A stretch of 64,000 nt of DNA, taken from Bacillus sp. BHET2. Lineage in GTDB: Bacteria > Bacillota > Bacilli > Bacillales > Bacillaceae_B. The DNA lies in assembly GCF_005938125.1 (NCBI RefSeq), contig NZ_VCQN01000002.1, positions 557,781 through 621,780 of the forward strand. Reading direction: 5' to 3'. The notes under the pieces were generated by a model. It did not search any database. It was given only the letters and a program-made list of their open reading frames with translations, and was not told where the DNA came from. A program made the translations under genes and the position numbers. Shown here piece after piece: positions 27,798-38,338 of this stretch (position 1 is the first letter of the stretch; each line of letters opens with the position of its first letter).

Positions 27798-27965
27798 TAA
27801 AAAAACCTCTCTATCGACAATAGAGAGGTTTTCACGTTTATGAGAATCCTCTCTTATTTTCCAAAGCAAATCGCTTTGCAGGAATTAGCACCTTTTCAAC
27901 AAATCTGTTGAATGGTTGCCGGGTTTCACAGGGCCAGTCCCTCCACCACTCTTAATAAGAGTTAT
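27798..27965 (-). promoter_or_regulatory. SAM-I riboswitch of metE, upstream of the cobalamin switch
   Basis: The S-box core is on the minus strand: CTCTTATT/AATAAGAG P1, GGTGGAGGGACTGGCCC, GAAACCCGGCAACC and AGGTGCTAATTCC. Its own terminator (AAAACCTCTCTA paired with TAGAGAGGTTTT, then TTTT) is at 27799-27832. It precedes the cobalamin switch on the same leader. Confidence 0.95.
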
Positions 27966-28051
27966 TTGTTTTACTATTCCGAAATTAGGAATAATACTAG
28001 CACGGTAAAGATGCGCTGTCAAAAGAAATTTAGTAACAGATACCCGTTTCC

Positions 28052-30017
<1,966 letters not shown>

Positions 30018-30062
30018 CTACTGCGTCAGGCAGTTCACGTTGGCACCAGTGAAAATGAAGAC

Positions 30063-30245
30063 ACAAAAAAGGGTCCTGAAAGATCAGAACCCGGCATGTC
30101 AAAAAGTAGTAAGCGCATCAGATAAAATAAAAACGCTTCCTCACTACTTCCCTCCGCTGGTATCATCCAGATCAGGTTCAAAGGGTCAAAGAACTTATGC
30201 GTCCTTCTCTCAGTCCGAGCAAATGTATCGGACTCCCCTAGTAGA
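30063..30245 (-). promoter_or_regulatory. TPP riboswitch of thiC
   Basis: The minus strand has the THI-box: AGGGGAGTCC, ACTGAGAGAAGG, TGACCCTTTGAACCTGATCTG and GATACCAGCGGAGGGAAGTAG. The expression platform ends in a terminator at 30066-30092 (GGGTTCTGA/TCAGGACCC and six T). Between it and the thiC start lie 80 bp without other signals. Confidence 0.95.
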
Positions 30246-30419
30246 AATTCATTACTATTTTAATTGTTACATACTATTTTTACCATACTCCATCCTTTAT
30301 TCAAATAGGTGGATAGTATCAAATCAAATGTGATGAGAGTCTTTTACAAAAAAGAAACATGTTGACGTACAAGCTTGAATATCCTTTGAATATGTGAGAA
30401 ATGGATAAGGAGGAAGAAC

Positions 30420-30752
30420 ATGAAGCGATTGGTTGTCTTACTATTATGTATTTTTGTGTTAAGTGCATGTGGGGAGAAAAAACCTGCATCCTATGAATTA
30501 TGCGGTTACGGGGATATGATGGTTGTGAACGACAAGGAGTATGTGAAAGTACCTGCCGAGAAGAAACTTACCCTCGATGAAAAGGTTGGGTCCATCAAAG
30601 AAAAGATTGAAACAAAGTATCATCCCGTCAATGATTTCACTGCTAATACGTTGGCAAAAGGGACTCCTATCTATAGTGTGAAAGATCACAAGAACTACCT
30701 GATTGCACAAACAAAGGATAACCGTTATCTATTATATGAGGTAATTAAGTAA
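30420..30752 (+). CDS. small lipoprotein of unknown function
   Basis: The 110-residue precursor has a type II signal peptide: MKRLVVLLLCIFVL followed by the lipobox LSAC. The mature part is a hydrophilic beta-rich domain (NDFTANTLAKGTPIYSVKDH). It should be anchored to the outer face of the membrane. GGAGGAAG precedes the ATG. It is monocistronic between thiC and convergent ytmB. I do not recognise the family. Confidence 0.8.
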   Translation: MKRLVVLLLCIFVLSACGEKKPASYELCGYGDMMVVNDKEYVKVPAEKKLTLDEKVGSIKEKIETKYHPVNDFTANTLAKGTPIYSVKDHKNYLIAQTKDNRYLLYEVIK

Positions 30753-30800
30753 AAAAAAACGAAGGCTGTATGCTGTTGCTTGCAGCCTTCGTTTTTTTTT
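30752..30800. terminator. bidirectional terminator, lipoprotein gene / ytmB
   Basis: CGAAGGCTG and CAGCCTTCG form the core stem, flanked by A9 and T9, so both convergent genes can use it. Confidence 0.9.
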
Positions 30801-31041
30801 AATTGGTGTAGTTTAAGGAAATCAATCGATACAGGATCGTCGTTTTCTCATCCTTCCATTCCATCTTTTCGACCTTGCCATATCCGCTCGGATCACTATG
30901 TTTCGTCTTTCTCACATCGATCGGCATATGCATAGGATAAAGCCGATATCCGTCCTTTTGCAGAAGGAACAGATTCTCTTCTTTTCTCACTTCTCTTCCT
31001 TTTGTCACGATCATCGTGTTTAACTCTAAACCCATACCCAT
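30799..31041 (-). CDS. ytmB: YtmB (DUF2584)
   Basis: The 80-residue protein (MGMGLELNTMIVTKGREVRK...) has the same length as YtmB, a conserved Bacillus protein of unknown function. ATG 31041 is 9 nt after GAGG. The upstream TTG that would lengthen the frame overlaps the Shine-Dalgarno. It follows ytmA by 40 bp and probably shares its transcript. No membrane segment or metal motif is seen. Confidence 0.85.
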   Translation of the reverse strand: MGMGLELNTMIVTKGREVRKEENLFLLQKDGYRLYPMHMPIDVRKTKHSDPSGYGKVEKMEWKDEKTTILYRLISLNYTN

Positions 31042-31081
31042 TTCATTTAACCTCAATCCTTAATAATCTCACACTTATTGA

Positions 31082-31864
31082 CTATTGATTCTTCATCCAT
31101 GCACAGAGCATGGAGACAATTTGTTGATTCTTCCTCGGTGGAAAATAATGTGTGAATTCTTTGAAGTACTGGGTCGAAAATGGTTTTCCCAGCTCTTTCA
31201 ATCTTTTTTCTAATCTATATGCATGCTCGACTGAAACGTTCCGATCTTTTTCACCATGAATGATCAAGACAGGCGCATCCAGGCTTTCTAATTCATTTAG
31301 TGGAGTGCGCCAAACATACCTTTCCGGAAATTTATTCGGACTCCCTCCAATCACTCTCTTCATCATTCTACGGAGATCATTCCGTTCCTCGTAGGTTAAG
31401 AACATATCCGATACGCCTCCCCATGAAACAATAGAGATGACACCCCTACATGCGATACCTGTCAAGAGAGCCATCACTCCTCCTCTTGAGAAACCGAATA
31501 TATGGATCCGTTTCCGGGCTACTCTAGGATGATTTTCAAGCAATCGGACTCCGGAAATGGCATCTTCACGGTCCTCCCCCGCAAAATCCTCATTTCCTTC
31601 CCCTCCTAGATTCCCTCTATAGTACGGCGCGAACACAATAAATCCCTGAGAAGCGAATTGAGCAATCCGCGCGGGCCGGACCATTCCTACACCTTTTATG
31701 CCTCCCCTTAAGTAAAGGAAGCCATCATGCTCCCCTCCTGCAACAGGCTCCGCTAATAACCCTTTCACCCTGAGTCCTGCCGAGATGTATGTAATTTCAT
31801 TTAGTTCTACTTGGGGATTCGGTGAAGGAAACAATATTTTCTTCACAATCGTGCCGTTCTTCAT
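31082..31864 (-). CDS. ytmA: YtmA prolyl-oligopeptidase-like alpha/beta hydrolase
   Basis: The 260-residue alpha/beta hydrolase has the nucleophile motif GFSRGG, an acid in LIIHGEKDRNV and a late His (FTHYFPP), the order of S9-like peptidases or esterases. It is cytoplasmic by prediction and its substrate is unknown. Neighbouring ytmB and the ytl operon reproduce the B. subtilis order. Confidence 0.88.
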   Translation of the reverse strand: MKNGTIVKKILFPSPNPQVELNEITYISAGLRVKGLLAEPVAGGEHDGFLYLRGGIKGVGMVRPARIAQFASQGFIVFAPYYRGNLGGEGNEDFAGEDREDAISGVRLLENHPRVARKRIHIFGFSRGGVMALLTGIACRGVISIVSWGGVSDMFLTYEERNDLRRMMKRVIGGSPNKFPERYVWRTPLNELESLDAPVLIIHGEKDRNVSVEHAYRLEKRLKELGKPFSTQYFKEFTHYFPPRKNQQIVSMLCAWMKNQ

Positions 31865-32073
31865 ATTCTCTTCCTTTCAAAACGTACCTTGGGCATTCAC
31901 ACATTATTTTAAGCCTACATAGAATAATTTAGCAAATCTCATAGGCGATGCGCGATACTGCCTTTATAACCATCCTACCCTACTACATGATTGATTAACA
32001 AGGCAAAGAGCGCTGCACTTATCCCCAACTATTGCTTGAATAGACACCTTATGATTAAAGGAGGAAGATTGAA

Positions 32074-33075
32074 TTGCAAAAATGGATTAAAAGTGGATTA
32101 TCCCTATTCCTTATTCTCATGTTAACGATCGGATTGACCGCCTGCGGAGGCAAAAAGGATTCGTTACAAAAAGTGAAGGTGGCAGAGGTAACACGATCGA
32201 TTTTCTACGCTCCTGAATATGTGGCGATTGAAAAAGGATTTTTCAAAGAGGAAGGACTAGACATTGAACTTACGACTACCTGGGGCGGAGATAAAACGAT
32301 GACAGCGCTCCTCTCTAATGGTGCAGATGTCGCATTGGTCGGCTCTGAAACATCCATCTATGTCCATGCGCAGGGCTCAGATGATCCGGTGATCAACTTT
32401 GCTCAATTAACCCAAACGGACGGGACGTTTCTCGTCTCCAGGGAAAACGTAGAAAACTTTAAATGGGAGCAACTAAGGGATTCTACCTTCCTTGGGCAAC
32501 GTAAAGGCGGCATGCCGCAAATGGTTGGAGAATTTGTATTAAAGAATCACGGCATCGATCCCGAAAAAGATCTAAACCTGATTCAAAACATCGATTTTGC
32601 GAATATTGCTGGCGCCTTTGCATCTGGTACAGGGGATTACGTCCAACTATTTGAACCAACAGCGTCAATTCTCGAGCAAGAAGGAAAGGGGCATATCATT
32701 GCTTCCTTTGGAACCGAATCAGGTCATGTTCCTTACACTACCTTTATGGCCAAAGATAGCTATATGAAAGATAACAAAGGAACCGTTGAGAATTTCACCA
32801 AAGCCCTTTATAAAGCCCAGCAATGGGTGGAGAAAAACTCTGCTCGGGACATCGCGAAAGTGATTGAGCCTTATTTCGAGGATACGGACTTGGAATTAAT
32901 TGAAACGGTCGTGGAACGATATAAATCTCAAGGATCTTTTGCAACCGATCCAATACTGGATGAAGAAGAATGGAATAATCTTCAGGACATCATGGATGAA
33001 GCCGGAGAGCTTCCACAACAGGTTGACCACAAAACGCTGGTTAACACCTCCATCGCAGAAAGAGTAGCAAAGTAG
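32074..33075 (+). CDS. ytlA: ABC transporter substrate-binding lipoprotein (NMT1/THI5-like)
   Basis: The 333-residue precursor begins at a TTG codon 9 nt after AAAGGAGG. It has a lipoprotein signal (MLTIGLTACGG) and the NMT1/SsuA-like fold signature VAIEKGFFKEEGLDIEL. Related proteins bind sulfonates, nitrate-like anions or thiamine pyrimidine precursors; the ligand here is open. It leads an operon with the ATPase ytlC and permease ytlD. No TPP riboswitch lies upstream, which argues weakly against an HMP role. Confidence 0.85.
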   Translation: MQKWIKSGLSLFLILMLTIGLTACGGKKDSLQKVKVAEVTRSIFYAPEYVAIEKGFFKEEGLDIELTTTWGGDKTMTALLSNGADVALVGSETSIYVHAQGSDDPVINFAQLTQTDGTFLVSRENVENFKWEQLRDSTFLGQRKGGMPQMVGEFVLKNHGIDPEKDLNLIQNIDFANIAGAFASGTGDYVQLFEPTASILEQEGKGHIIASFGTESGHVPYTTFMAKDSYMKDNKGTVENFTKALYKAQQWVEKNSARDIAKVIEPYFEDTDLELIETVVERYKSQGSFATDPILDEEEWNNLQDIMDEAGELPQQVDHKTLVNTSIAERVAK

Positions 33076-33082
33076 CCATATC

Positions 33083-33114
33083 TTAAGGGCTGACCTCCCA
33101 TGTCAGCCCTCCTT
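33083..33114 (+). other. hairpin between ytlA and ytlC
   Basis: AGGGCTGAC (33086-33094) pairs with GTCAGCCCT (33102-33110), 9 bp perfect with a 7-nt loop and no T run. A stable hairpin placed just after a binding-protein gene often protects that part of the mRNA, giving more binding protein than ATPase or permease. Confidence 0.6.
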
Positions 33115-33143
33115 GTAAACTAACGAAATGGAGGCTTAAAACA

Positions 33144-33920
33144 GTGAACTTTCTATCAATTGATTCCATCCACCATACCTACTTTTCACCGAAAACGGCC
33201 ACCCATGCCCTCGCAGACATTTCATTAGAAGTAAACGAAGGTGAATTCATCTCATTCATAGGTCCTAGCGGATGTGGCAAAACGACGCTACTTTCGATTA
33301 TCGCCGGTCTCATCCATCCGACAGAAGGTACGATTTCATTAAACAATCAGCCCATTGGCAAAATGAAAAAGAAGCTTGGCTATATGCTTCAACAGGATTA
33401 TTTGTTTCCTTGGAAAACAATTGAAGAGAATATTTTTCTGGGTTTGACCATAACGGGGAACCTGTCAGAGGAGAAAAGGACAGAGGCACGGGAATTATTA
33501 ATTGAGATGGGATTAGACGACGTAGAAGCCTCCTATCCACGGGAATTATCAGGAGGAATGCGTCAAAGGGTGGCATTGATTCGAACCCTTATCACAGAAC
33601 CTCAATTACTTCTGTTGGATGAACCTTTCTCCGCCCTCGATTATCAAACTAAGTTAAAGCTAGAGGACCTTGTGTTTTCCACCTTGAAATCCTTTGGGAA
33701 AACCGCTGTTCTCGTCACACATGATATTGGCGAAGCCATATCCATGAGTGATCGCATCATTCTATTCGGATCAAAACCTGGCCGGATCCACACCATATTC
33801 GAAGTACCGTCTGTGTTAAGAGAGTTAATGCCCTTTGAAGTCAGAAATCATGAAGCCTATCCAGAATTTTTCCAGATCATATGGAAGGAGCTTGAAAAAC
33901 TTGAATCCCGAATCGATTAA
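33144..33920 (+). CDS. ytlC: ABC transporter ATP-binding protein
   Basis: The 258-residue nucleotide-binding domain has Walker [10 protein letters not shown], the signature [11 protein letters not shown], Walker [13 protein letters not shown] and the switch His (VTHD). It energises the YtlA/D importer. The start is GTG 9 nt after GGAGG. The last 20 bases overlap the likely ytlD start. Confidence 0.95.
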   Translation: MNFLSIDSIHHTYFSPKTATHALADISLEVNEGEFISFIGPSGCGKTTLLSIIAGLIHPTEGTISLNNQPIGKMKKKLGYMLQQDYLFPWKTIEENIFLGLTITGNLSEEKRTEARELLIEMGLDDVEASYPRELSGGMRQRVALIRTLITEPQLLLLDEPFSALDYQTKLKLEDLVFSTLKSFGKTAVLVTHDIGEAISMSDRIILFGSKPGRIHTIFEVPSVLRELMPFEVRNHEAYPEFFQIIWKELEKLESRID

Positions 33921-34701
33921 ACATAAACATCTCGAATACATTCAGTCACTCAAAAAAGAGCAGCGATTGGTATGGTTTTATCAAGCTCTCATTTTTATTG
34001 TGTTCTTTTCTCTTTGGGAAGTGGCGAGTCGAAAAAGCTGGGTGGATCCCCTCATTTTCAGCTCTCCATCAAAAATATGGAAGCTTTTTCTCGTAAAGCT
34101 TGGTGATGGCAGTCTAATCGCAAACTTATCCGTGACCCTCGGCGAAACCGTCATCGGCTTTATCCTTGGTACCTTGCTTGGAACCCTGTTAGCCGCTTTG
34201 TTATGGTGGTCACCATTTCTTTCTAAAGTGTTGGACCCTTATCTTGTCATCCTGAACGCCATGCCAAAGGTAGCACTCGGCCCGATTTTAATTGTCGGGC
34301 TTGGACCCGGCTTCACGTCCATCATTGCCATGGGGACCGTCATCTCTGTCATCATCACGACCATCGTGGTTTACACGGCCTTTAGAGAAGTCGATCCGAA
34401 TTATTTGAAGGTAATGCAGACCTTCGGGGCGAAGAGAGGGCAAATGTTTAAAGAGGTCATCCTCCCTGCCTCCTTCCCCACGATTATTTCGACGTTGAAA
34501 GTAAATGTCGGATTATCATGGGTCGGGGTCATCGTGGGAGAATTTCTTGTTTCAGCCAAAGGACTCGGATATATGATTATTTATGGATTCCAGGTATTCA
34601 ACTTTACTCTTGTCCTTCTCTCTCTGCTTGTGATTGCAGTATTTGCTACGATTATGTATAAGCTCGTGGAACAGCTTGAGAAGAAATGGATTAAGTCATA
34701 A
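33901..34701 (+). CDS. ytlD: ABC transporter permease
   Basis: The 266-residue permease has six membrane segments and the EAA-type loop [20 protein letters not shown] that contacts the ATPase. The preferred start is TTG 33901, 10 nt after GGAG, giving a 20-bp overlap with ytlC; the ATG at 33835 lies deeper in ytlC and lacks a Shine-Dalgarno. The 3' end overlaps convergent ytkD by 11 bp. Confidence 0.9.
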   Translation: MNPESIKHKHLEYIQSLKKEQRLVWFYQALIFIVFFSLWEVASRKSWVDPLIFSSPSKIWKLFLVKLGDGSLIANLSVTLGETVIGFILGTLLGTLLAALLWWSPFLSKVLDPYLVILNAMPKVALGPILIVGLGPGFTSIIAMGTVISVIITTIVVYTAFREVDPNYLKVMQTFGAKRGQMFKEVILPASFPTIISTLKVNVGLSWVGVIVGEFLVSAKGLGYMIIYGFQVFNFTLVLLSLLVIAVFATIMYKLVEQLEKKWIKS

Positions 34702-35164
34702 GATCGAGATGGGCAACCCTTCTTAGAGCCAGTTCCACGACTTGATCCTTCATAATGAAACTAAAGGAAGGATCGTCCTGAATCCTTGAGAAATCACTGC
34801 TCCAGAGGACGGCTCCTTCTGTTTCCATATAATCATCCTTAGCGATCAGTTCTATCATTGTTGCAAAGAAAATGGTCTTAACAAATGGTGTGTGACCATA
34901 CACCTTATATTCCCCGATAAAAAGAGGATCCTTGATCACTCCCCCTGTTTCTTCAAATGTTTCCCGAATCGCTGCTTCCTCGATGGTCTCTCCTTTTTCC
35001 CTCTTTCCTCCAGGGAATTCGAGACCTCTTTTTTTATGACGGGTCAACACCCATTTCCCGCTGTAACGACAGAGTACCAATACATGGTGTGATTCCTGAT
35101 TGAAATACCCTTGATTAAAGGACAGCTCTACATTTTTTCCGTTTTCATCTGTAAATTGATGCAT
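34691..35164 (-). CDS. ytkD: YtkD Nudix hydrolase
   Basis: The 157-residue protein contains a full Nudix box, [24 protein letters not shown] (G-x5-E-x7-REUxEE-x-G; written here only as its pattern and ends: GGKREKGE ... REtfEEtG). B. subtilis YtkD hydrolyses 8-oxo-dGTP and other NTPs, limiting mutation and aiding spore germination. GAGGTG lies 7 nt before the ATG. It is convergent with ytlD. Confidence 0.93.
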   Translation of the reverse strand: MHQFTDENGKNVELSFNQGYFNQESHHVLVLCRYSGKWVLTRHKKRGLEFPGGKREKGETIEEAAIRETFEETGGVIKDPLFIGEYKVYGHTPFVKTIFFATMIELIAKDDYMETEGAVLWSSDFSRIQDDPSFSFIMKDQVVELALRRVAHLDLMT

Positions 35165-35208
35165 CCCGCTTCACCTCATCTTTACACGCTTTCCTTAATC
35201 TAACCATA

Positions 35209-35259
35209 ACTAAAAAGCATTGGTCCACAGATTTCTCCTATGAACCAATGCTTTTTAGT
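35209..35259 (-). terminator. terminator of the 113-codon gene
   Basis: AAAAAGCATTGGT and ACCAATGCTTTTT form a 13-bp stem around a 22-nt loop, immediately after the stop codon on the minus strand. Confidence 0.85.
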
Positions 35260-35600
35260 TAAACTTCAGGATCCTCATGAGGTGGAGAGTTCAAGATACC
35301 AATACTTTCAATAAACGTTTTCGCCTCTTCATCACCCAGGCGATGGATCATTTCATATACTTGATGCAAGTTTTCGTCGTAAGCATCATTATCCCTATCA
35401 AAATGATATTGAATATATGGAACGTGAGACCGGTAGAAATTCTGCCAATCGACTGAGTGATTGGAATCGAACACTTCCCGGAGCTGAGTAATTTCTTCAT
35501 CATTTGCTGATATTTTAAAGTTCCATGGTGAATCTGTAGAGCTTCTTGAAATTTCACCCGTGGCTACTTCAATATAGTAATCATGTCGTTCTTCGTTCAT
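35259..35600 (-). CDS. 113-residue acidic protein of unknown function
   Basis: The protein starts MNEERHDYYIEVATGEISRS, is acidic, rich in Asp/Glu/His/Tyr, and predicted soluble with a helical C-terminal half (LHQVYEMIHRLGDEEAKTFIES). AAGGAG precedes the ATG by 8 nt. It lies 53 bp after the holin-like gene in the same direction and likely shares its transcript. I cannot name the family. Confidence 0.75.
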   Translation of the reverse strand: MNEERHDYYIEVATGEISRSSTDSPWNFKISANDEEITQLREVFDSNHSVDWQNFYRSHVPYIQYHFDRDNDAYDENLHQVYEMIHRLGDEEAKTFIESIGILNSPPHEDPEV

Positions 35601-35653
35601 ATTCCCACTCCTTCACTGGTCTTATCCTTAAATTTCCCTCAATTGCCGATATT

Positions 35654-36046
35654 CTATTCACTTCGATTCTTTCTCAAGACTTCAACCGCTTTCTTCAAAA
35701 ATCCCGGCACTGGAACTCCCGCTCTCCCGACATTCTCGATAATTGAAATCATTTCATTGCATAAATAAAAAATAATCGTTGCATTACGAATAAAGTGCTG
35801 ATTTGTTAGTATAGTATCAATAAGATGGGCGACCGTAACAAGAGAAAAAATCAGTACTTTACGCCCGATTCCTTTGACCCCGAATTTACTTGATAGCTTT
35901 CCTTCGATCCCACTTGCAATCAACCCTGTAAAGTAATCCAGAATCACTGCAATCAGAAGAAATGTAATTAACATGTCCCATTCGCCAAAAAGGTTAAGAA
36001 TAATGGCACCTACACCTGCACCAAGAAATAATATACTTTTCTCCAA
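35654..36046 (-). CDS. ytkC: phage-holin-family protein YtkC
   Basis: The 130-residue protein has three to four membrane segments and the holin_4 (TcdE/UtxA-type) signature DYFTGLIASGIEGKLSSKFG followed by GIGRKVLIF. B. subtilis YtkC is of this family. Holins form membrane holes for lytic enzymes; no phage genes are near, so a housekeeping role is likely. The start is TTG, 9 nt after GAGGAG. Confidence 0.88.
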   Translation of the reverse strand: MEKSILFLGAGVGAIILNLFGEWDMLITFLLIAVILDYFTGLIASGIEGKLSSKFGVKGIGRKVLIFSLVTVAHLIDTILTNQHFIRNATIIFYLCNEMISIIENVGRAGVPVPGFLKKAVEVLRKNRSE

Positions 36047-36234
36047 ATAAACATCTCCTCTTCTCTAATGGTTCGTTTCACTTGAATTAACCCAATGGCA
36101 TCCCAGCCAACAATCCTTTCCTGTGGTTAAAAAGTCTGATAAAGGGTAAAGACAAATAAGAGTTGTCCTAGCATAATATGTAGAGTAATTCAGAAACGTT
36201 CATGTTAAAATGGAATGAAAGGGAGGTGAAGAGC

Positions 36235-36480
36235 ATGAAGTTGATCGAAGAAATTTATGAAATGTACCGTGGAAGAATCAAAGGTACCGACGAAGACTTA
36301 GACCTCATTGCCCTTACAATCTTAGAAGACACATCCAGGAAAGAGTTATTGGAACTGATTCAAGAAATGGAAACAGAAGAATTACAATACTTCTTCCGCT
36401 TATACATATTTGAAACACTGAAAGAAAAATGGTCCGACAGCGAAGAACGGGTAAGGCTTGAGAAGAAGAGTCTTCATTAA
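36235..36480 (+). CDS. DUF6154-type small acidic helical protein
   Basis: An 81-residue highly charged helical protein (MKLIEEIYEMYRGRIKGTDEDL...). The Glu-rich helices end in EELQYFFRLYIFETLKEKW. It resembles the short DUF6154 family of Bacillus, as recalled. ATG 36235 follows GGGAGGTG by 6 nt. Monocistronic. Confidence 0.75.
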   Translation: MKLIEEIYEMYRGRIKGTDEDLDLIALTILEDTSRKELLELIQEMETEELQYFFRLYIFETLKEKWSDSEERVRLEKKSLH

Positions 36481-36539
36481 TGCATAAAAACAAGTGAGAA
36501 ATTTACGCTTGTCCCCTGTCATCCGAGCTAAACATATAA

Positions 36540-36590
36540 TAGAAAAAAGCGTTGTTCCGATAATCGGAACAACGCTTTTTTCTATCCCTT
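36540..36590. terminator. bidirectional terminator
   Basis: AAAAAAGCGTTGTTCCGAT is followed by its perfect complement ATCGGAACAACGCTTTTTT. It serves the DUF6154 gene and the YjfB-like gene. Confidence 0.92.
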
Positions 36591-36764
36591 TACATCCACC
36601 ATAAGTCCTTTACTAGGATGAGGGACCGGTTGGCTAACCTGCATTTCCTTCATCATCACCGTGACTTGAGCTGTTTGAGTGGCCATTTGACTTTTCAACA
36701 AATTCATACTGAGCGTATGTTGAAGCTCTGCAACTTGCTTCCCCATTATAGAAGAGACATCCAT
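36582..36764 (-). CDS. YjfB-family small protein
   Basis: A 60-residue protein, MDVSSIMGKQVAELQHTLSM..., with an amphipathic helical N-terminus and the C-terminal PHPSKGLMVDVKG that marks the YjfB family (B. subtilis YjfB ends PHPTLGSSIDVRA as recalled). In Bacillus the family is associated with motility regulons; function unknown. GGGGGAA precedes the ATG. Confidence 0.82.
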   Translation of the reverse strand: MDVSSIMGKQVAELQHTLSMNLLKSQMATQTAQVTVMMKEMQVSQPVPHPSKGLMVDVKG

Positions 36765-36955
36765 GGTAACTTCCCCCTCGTTTCCTCTTTCAAGGTTGGT
36801 GCAAACTAATAGAATAATTACAGTATCTCAAGCATAGCAAACATGTATGGGTAATCATAGACAAACTTACGCCAATACGTCATAAAACTGTTGATTTAAT
36901 TCCATGAATGTTCGATCCTTCTATGGTAAAATAGTGAAAAAAAGGGGGTTGCATA

Positions 36956-37132
36956 ATGTCAGTAACTCTTGTTCTGATCATTGCCGTAGTTATATGCATT
37001 TTGATCATTTTCGTAAGTGCCCTAACGACTTCAAAGGCATATACAACCGTTAAACATACAGTCGATCCGCTTGAAAATAATCCTCATCTTGAAAACATGA
37101 AGGATGAAGAAGATAATAATAAAGCAGAGTAA
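36956..37132 (+). CDS. ytzI: YtzI-like small membrane protein
   Basis: This 58-residue protein has one N-terminal membrane helix (VLIIAVVICILIIFVSAL) followed by a hydrophilic tail with YTTVKHTVDPLENNP, the signature of YtzI. The tail is acidic. GGGGG lies 8 nt before the ATG. It is next to luxS, as in B. subtilis. Function unknown. Confidence 0.82.
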   Translation: MSVTLVLIIAVVICILIIFVSALTTSKAYTTVKHTVDPLENNPHLENMKDEEDNNKAE

Positions 37133-37133
37133 A

Positions 37134-37170
37134 AAAATCCACCGTTCGTTTTGAACGGTGGATTTTTTTA
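37134..37170. terminator. bidirectional terminator ytzI / luxS
   Basis: AAATCCACCGTTC and GAACGGTGGATTT form a perfect stem with A and T runs on both sides. Confidence 0.92.
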
Positions 37171-37176
37171 TGGTAT

Positions 37177-37650
37177 TTAGGCAAATACTTGTTTCAGTTC
37201 TTCATTGCTTTGGCTGAGCCAGAATTTCATTAATTTCTTGGCTCCTTCTAAATCATGAAGCTTCGCTTGACCACATTGCTTTTCATTCGCTGCCGGTATC
37301 TCTTCAATTTCTACAGCTTCTTTCATCGTAGCATTTAAGAGATCGATGATTTCTTCCACTTTCGGTTCTCCGCTAACGACTAAATAATAGCCCGTTTGGC
37401 ATCCCATTGGTGAAATATCAATAATATCAAAATGAGCATAAGGCTCAGCATATTTACGAATCGTAAAGGCAAGTAAATGCTCAAGAGTATGAATGGAATC
37501 CGGCTTCATCGCTTGTTTGTTAGGTTGACAGAAACGAATATCAAACTTGTTCACAAGTCCGTCTGTTCCTACTTTATGCACACCGCAATGTCTGACAAAT
37601 GGTGCTTTTACTGCATTATGATCTAATTCAAAGCTTTCTACTGAAGGCAT
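37177..37650 (-). CDS. luxS: S-ribosylhomocysteine lyase (AI-2 synthase)
   Basis: The 157-residue LuxS has the metal ligands His54 and His58 (HTLEH), Cys126 (KQCGQ), and catalytic Cys84 (MGCQTGYY). It cleaves S-ribosylhomocysteine to homocysteine and DPD, the AI-2 precursor, in the activated methyl cycle. ATG 37650 follows GGGAGTG. It complements metK and metE in methionine recycling but is transcribed separately. Confidence 0.97.
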   Translation of the reverse strand: MPSVESFELDHNAVKAPFVRHCGVHKVGTDGLVNKFDIRFCQPNKQAMKPDSIHTLEHLLAFTIRKYAEPYAHFDIIDISPMGCQTGYYLVVSGEPKVEEIIDLLNATMKEAVEIEEIPAANEKQCGQAKLHDLEGAKKLMKFWLSQSNEELKQVFA

Positions 37651-37880
37651 TAAAATCACTCCCATTTAGTTTCTCTTCTTAGTATAACGTAAATCCATAG
37701 TTATTTCATCAACTTAATCTGAATTAAGTCGAAAGCCTATATTTTTGTCATTCCGATTTCATTTTACTCCCCCTCAAAATGCCGCTTGTAATTTACGGAT
37801 AACCAAGGCATAAAGCTCAAACATTTTAATCCACTGAAAAGTTTTGATATAGTTAAAGAAAATCAATGAGGAGAAGGATC

Positions 37881-38111
37881 ATGAAACGGTTATTATTATT
37901 GTTATTTAAAATATATCAACGGGTTATCTCTCCTCTCAAACCTCCCACTTGCCGATTTTATCCCACCTGCTCCCATTACGGCGTACAGGCAGTCAGTCGA
38001 TTCGGCGCATTACGGGGAGGCTTTCTAACGATCAAACGCATTTTAAAATGCCATCCTTTTCATCCAGGTGGAATCGACCATGTGCCTGAGGAATGGCCAC
38101 GGAAGGACTAG
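37881..38111 (+). CDS. yidD: membrane protein insertion efficiency factor YidD
   Basis: The 76-residue protein has the YidD motifs: [20 protein letters not shown], and [10 protein letters not shown] at the end. It is a short membrane-associated protein thought to help YidC insertion. ATG 37881 lies after GAGGAGAAGG. It is the B. subtilis YtjA equivalent by position next to luxS. Confidence 0.93.
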   Translation: MKRLLLLLFKIYQRVISPLKPPTCRFYPTCSHYGVQAVSRFGALRGGFLTIKRILKCHPFHPGGIDHVPEEWPRKD

Positions 38112-38139
38112 CTCCATATCGGGAGGTAGCCTTTTTTTG
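38104..38139 (+). terminator. yidD terminator
   Basis: GGACTAGCTCC and GGGAGGTAGCC form an imperfect stem followed by seven T residues. The left arm overlaps the yidD stop codon. Confidence 0.75.
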
Positions 38140-38219
38140 TGTTCCAACATCATCTTTCATTGAATCTATTCATTTATCTTGCTTATTCCCCGTAACGATA
38201 GTAAAATAACCTTTGTGCT

Positions 38220-38240
38220 AAATCGTAATCATTACTGTTA
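38220..38240 (+). promoter_or_regulatory. Zur box
   Basis: AAATCGTAAT-C-ATTACTGTTA: the left half matches the Bacillus Zur consensus half-site 10 of 10 and the right half 7 of 10 (consensus as recalled). It lies about 100 bp upstream of the metal-binding lipoprotein gene. Confidence 0.75.
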
Positions 38241-38338
38241 TTGTTTTTTTGTTAAACGAAATGTTGATGCAGCATCATCACGTTACTTTGTAGGGAAATC
38301 AACAATACTCATTATTAATCCTAAAAGGAGGATTCCTC

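Noticed and set aside
35654..36046. Prophage remnant suggested by the holin-family gene
   Set aside because: No integrase, endolysin, structural or attachment-site sequences are nearby, and the gene sits in conserved Bacillus order as ytkC.
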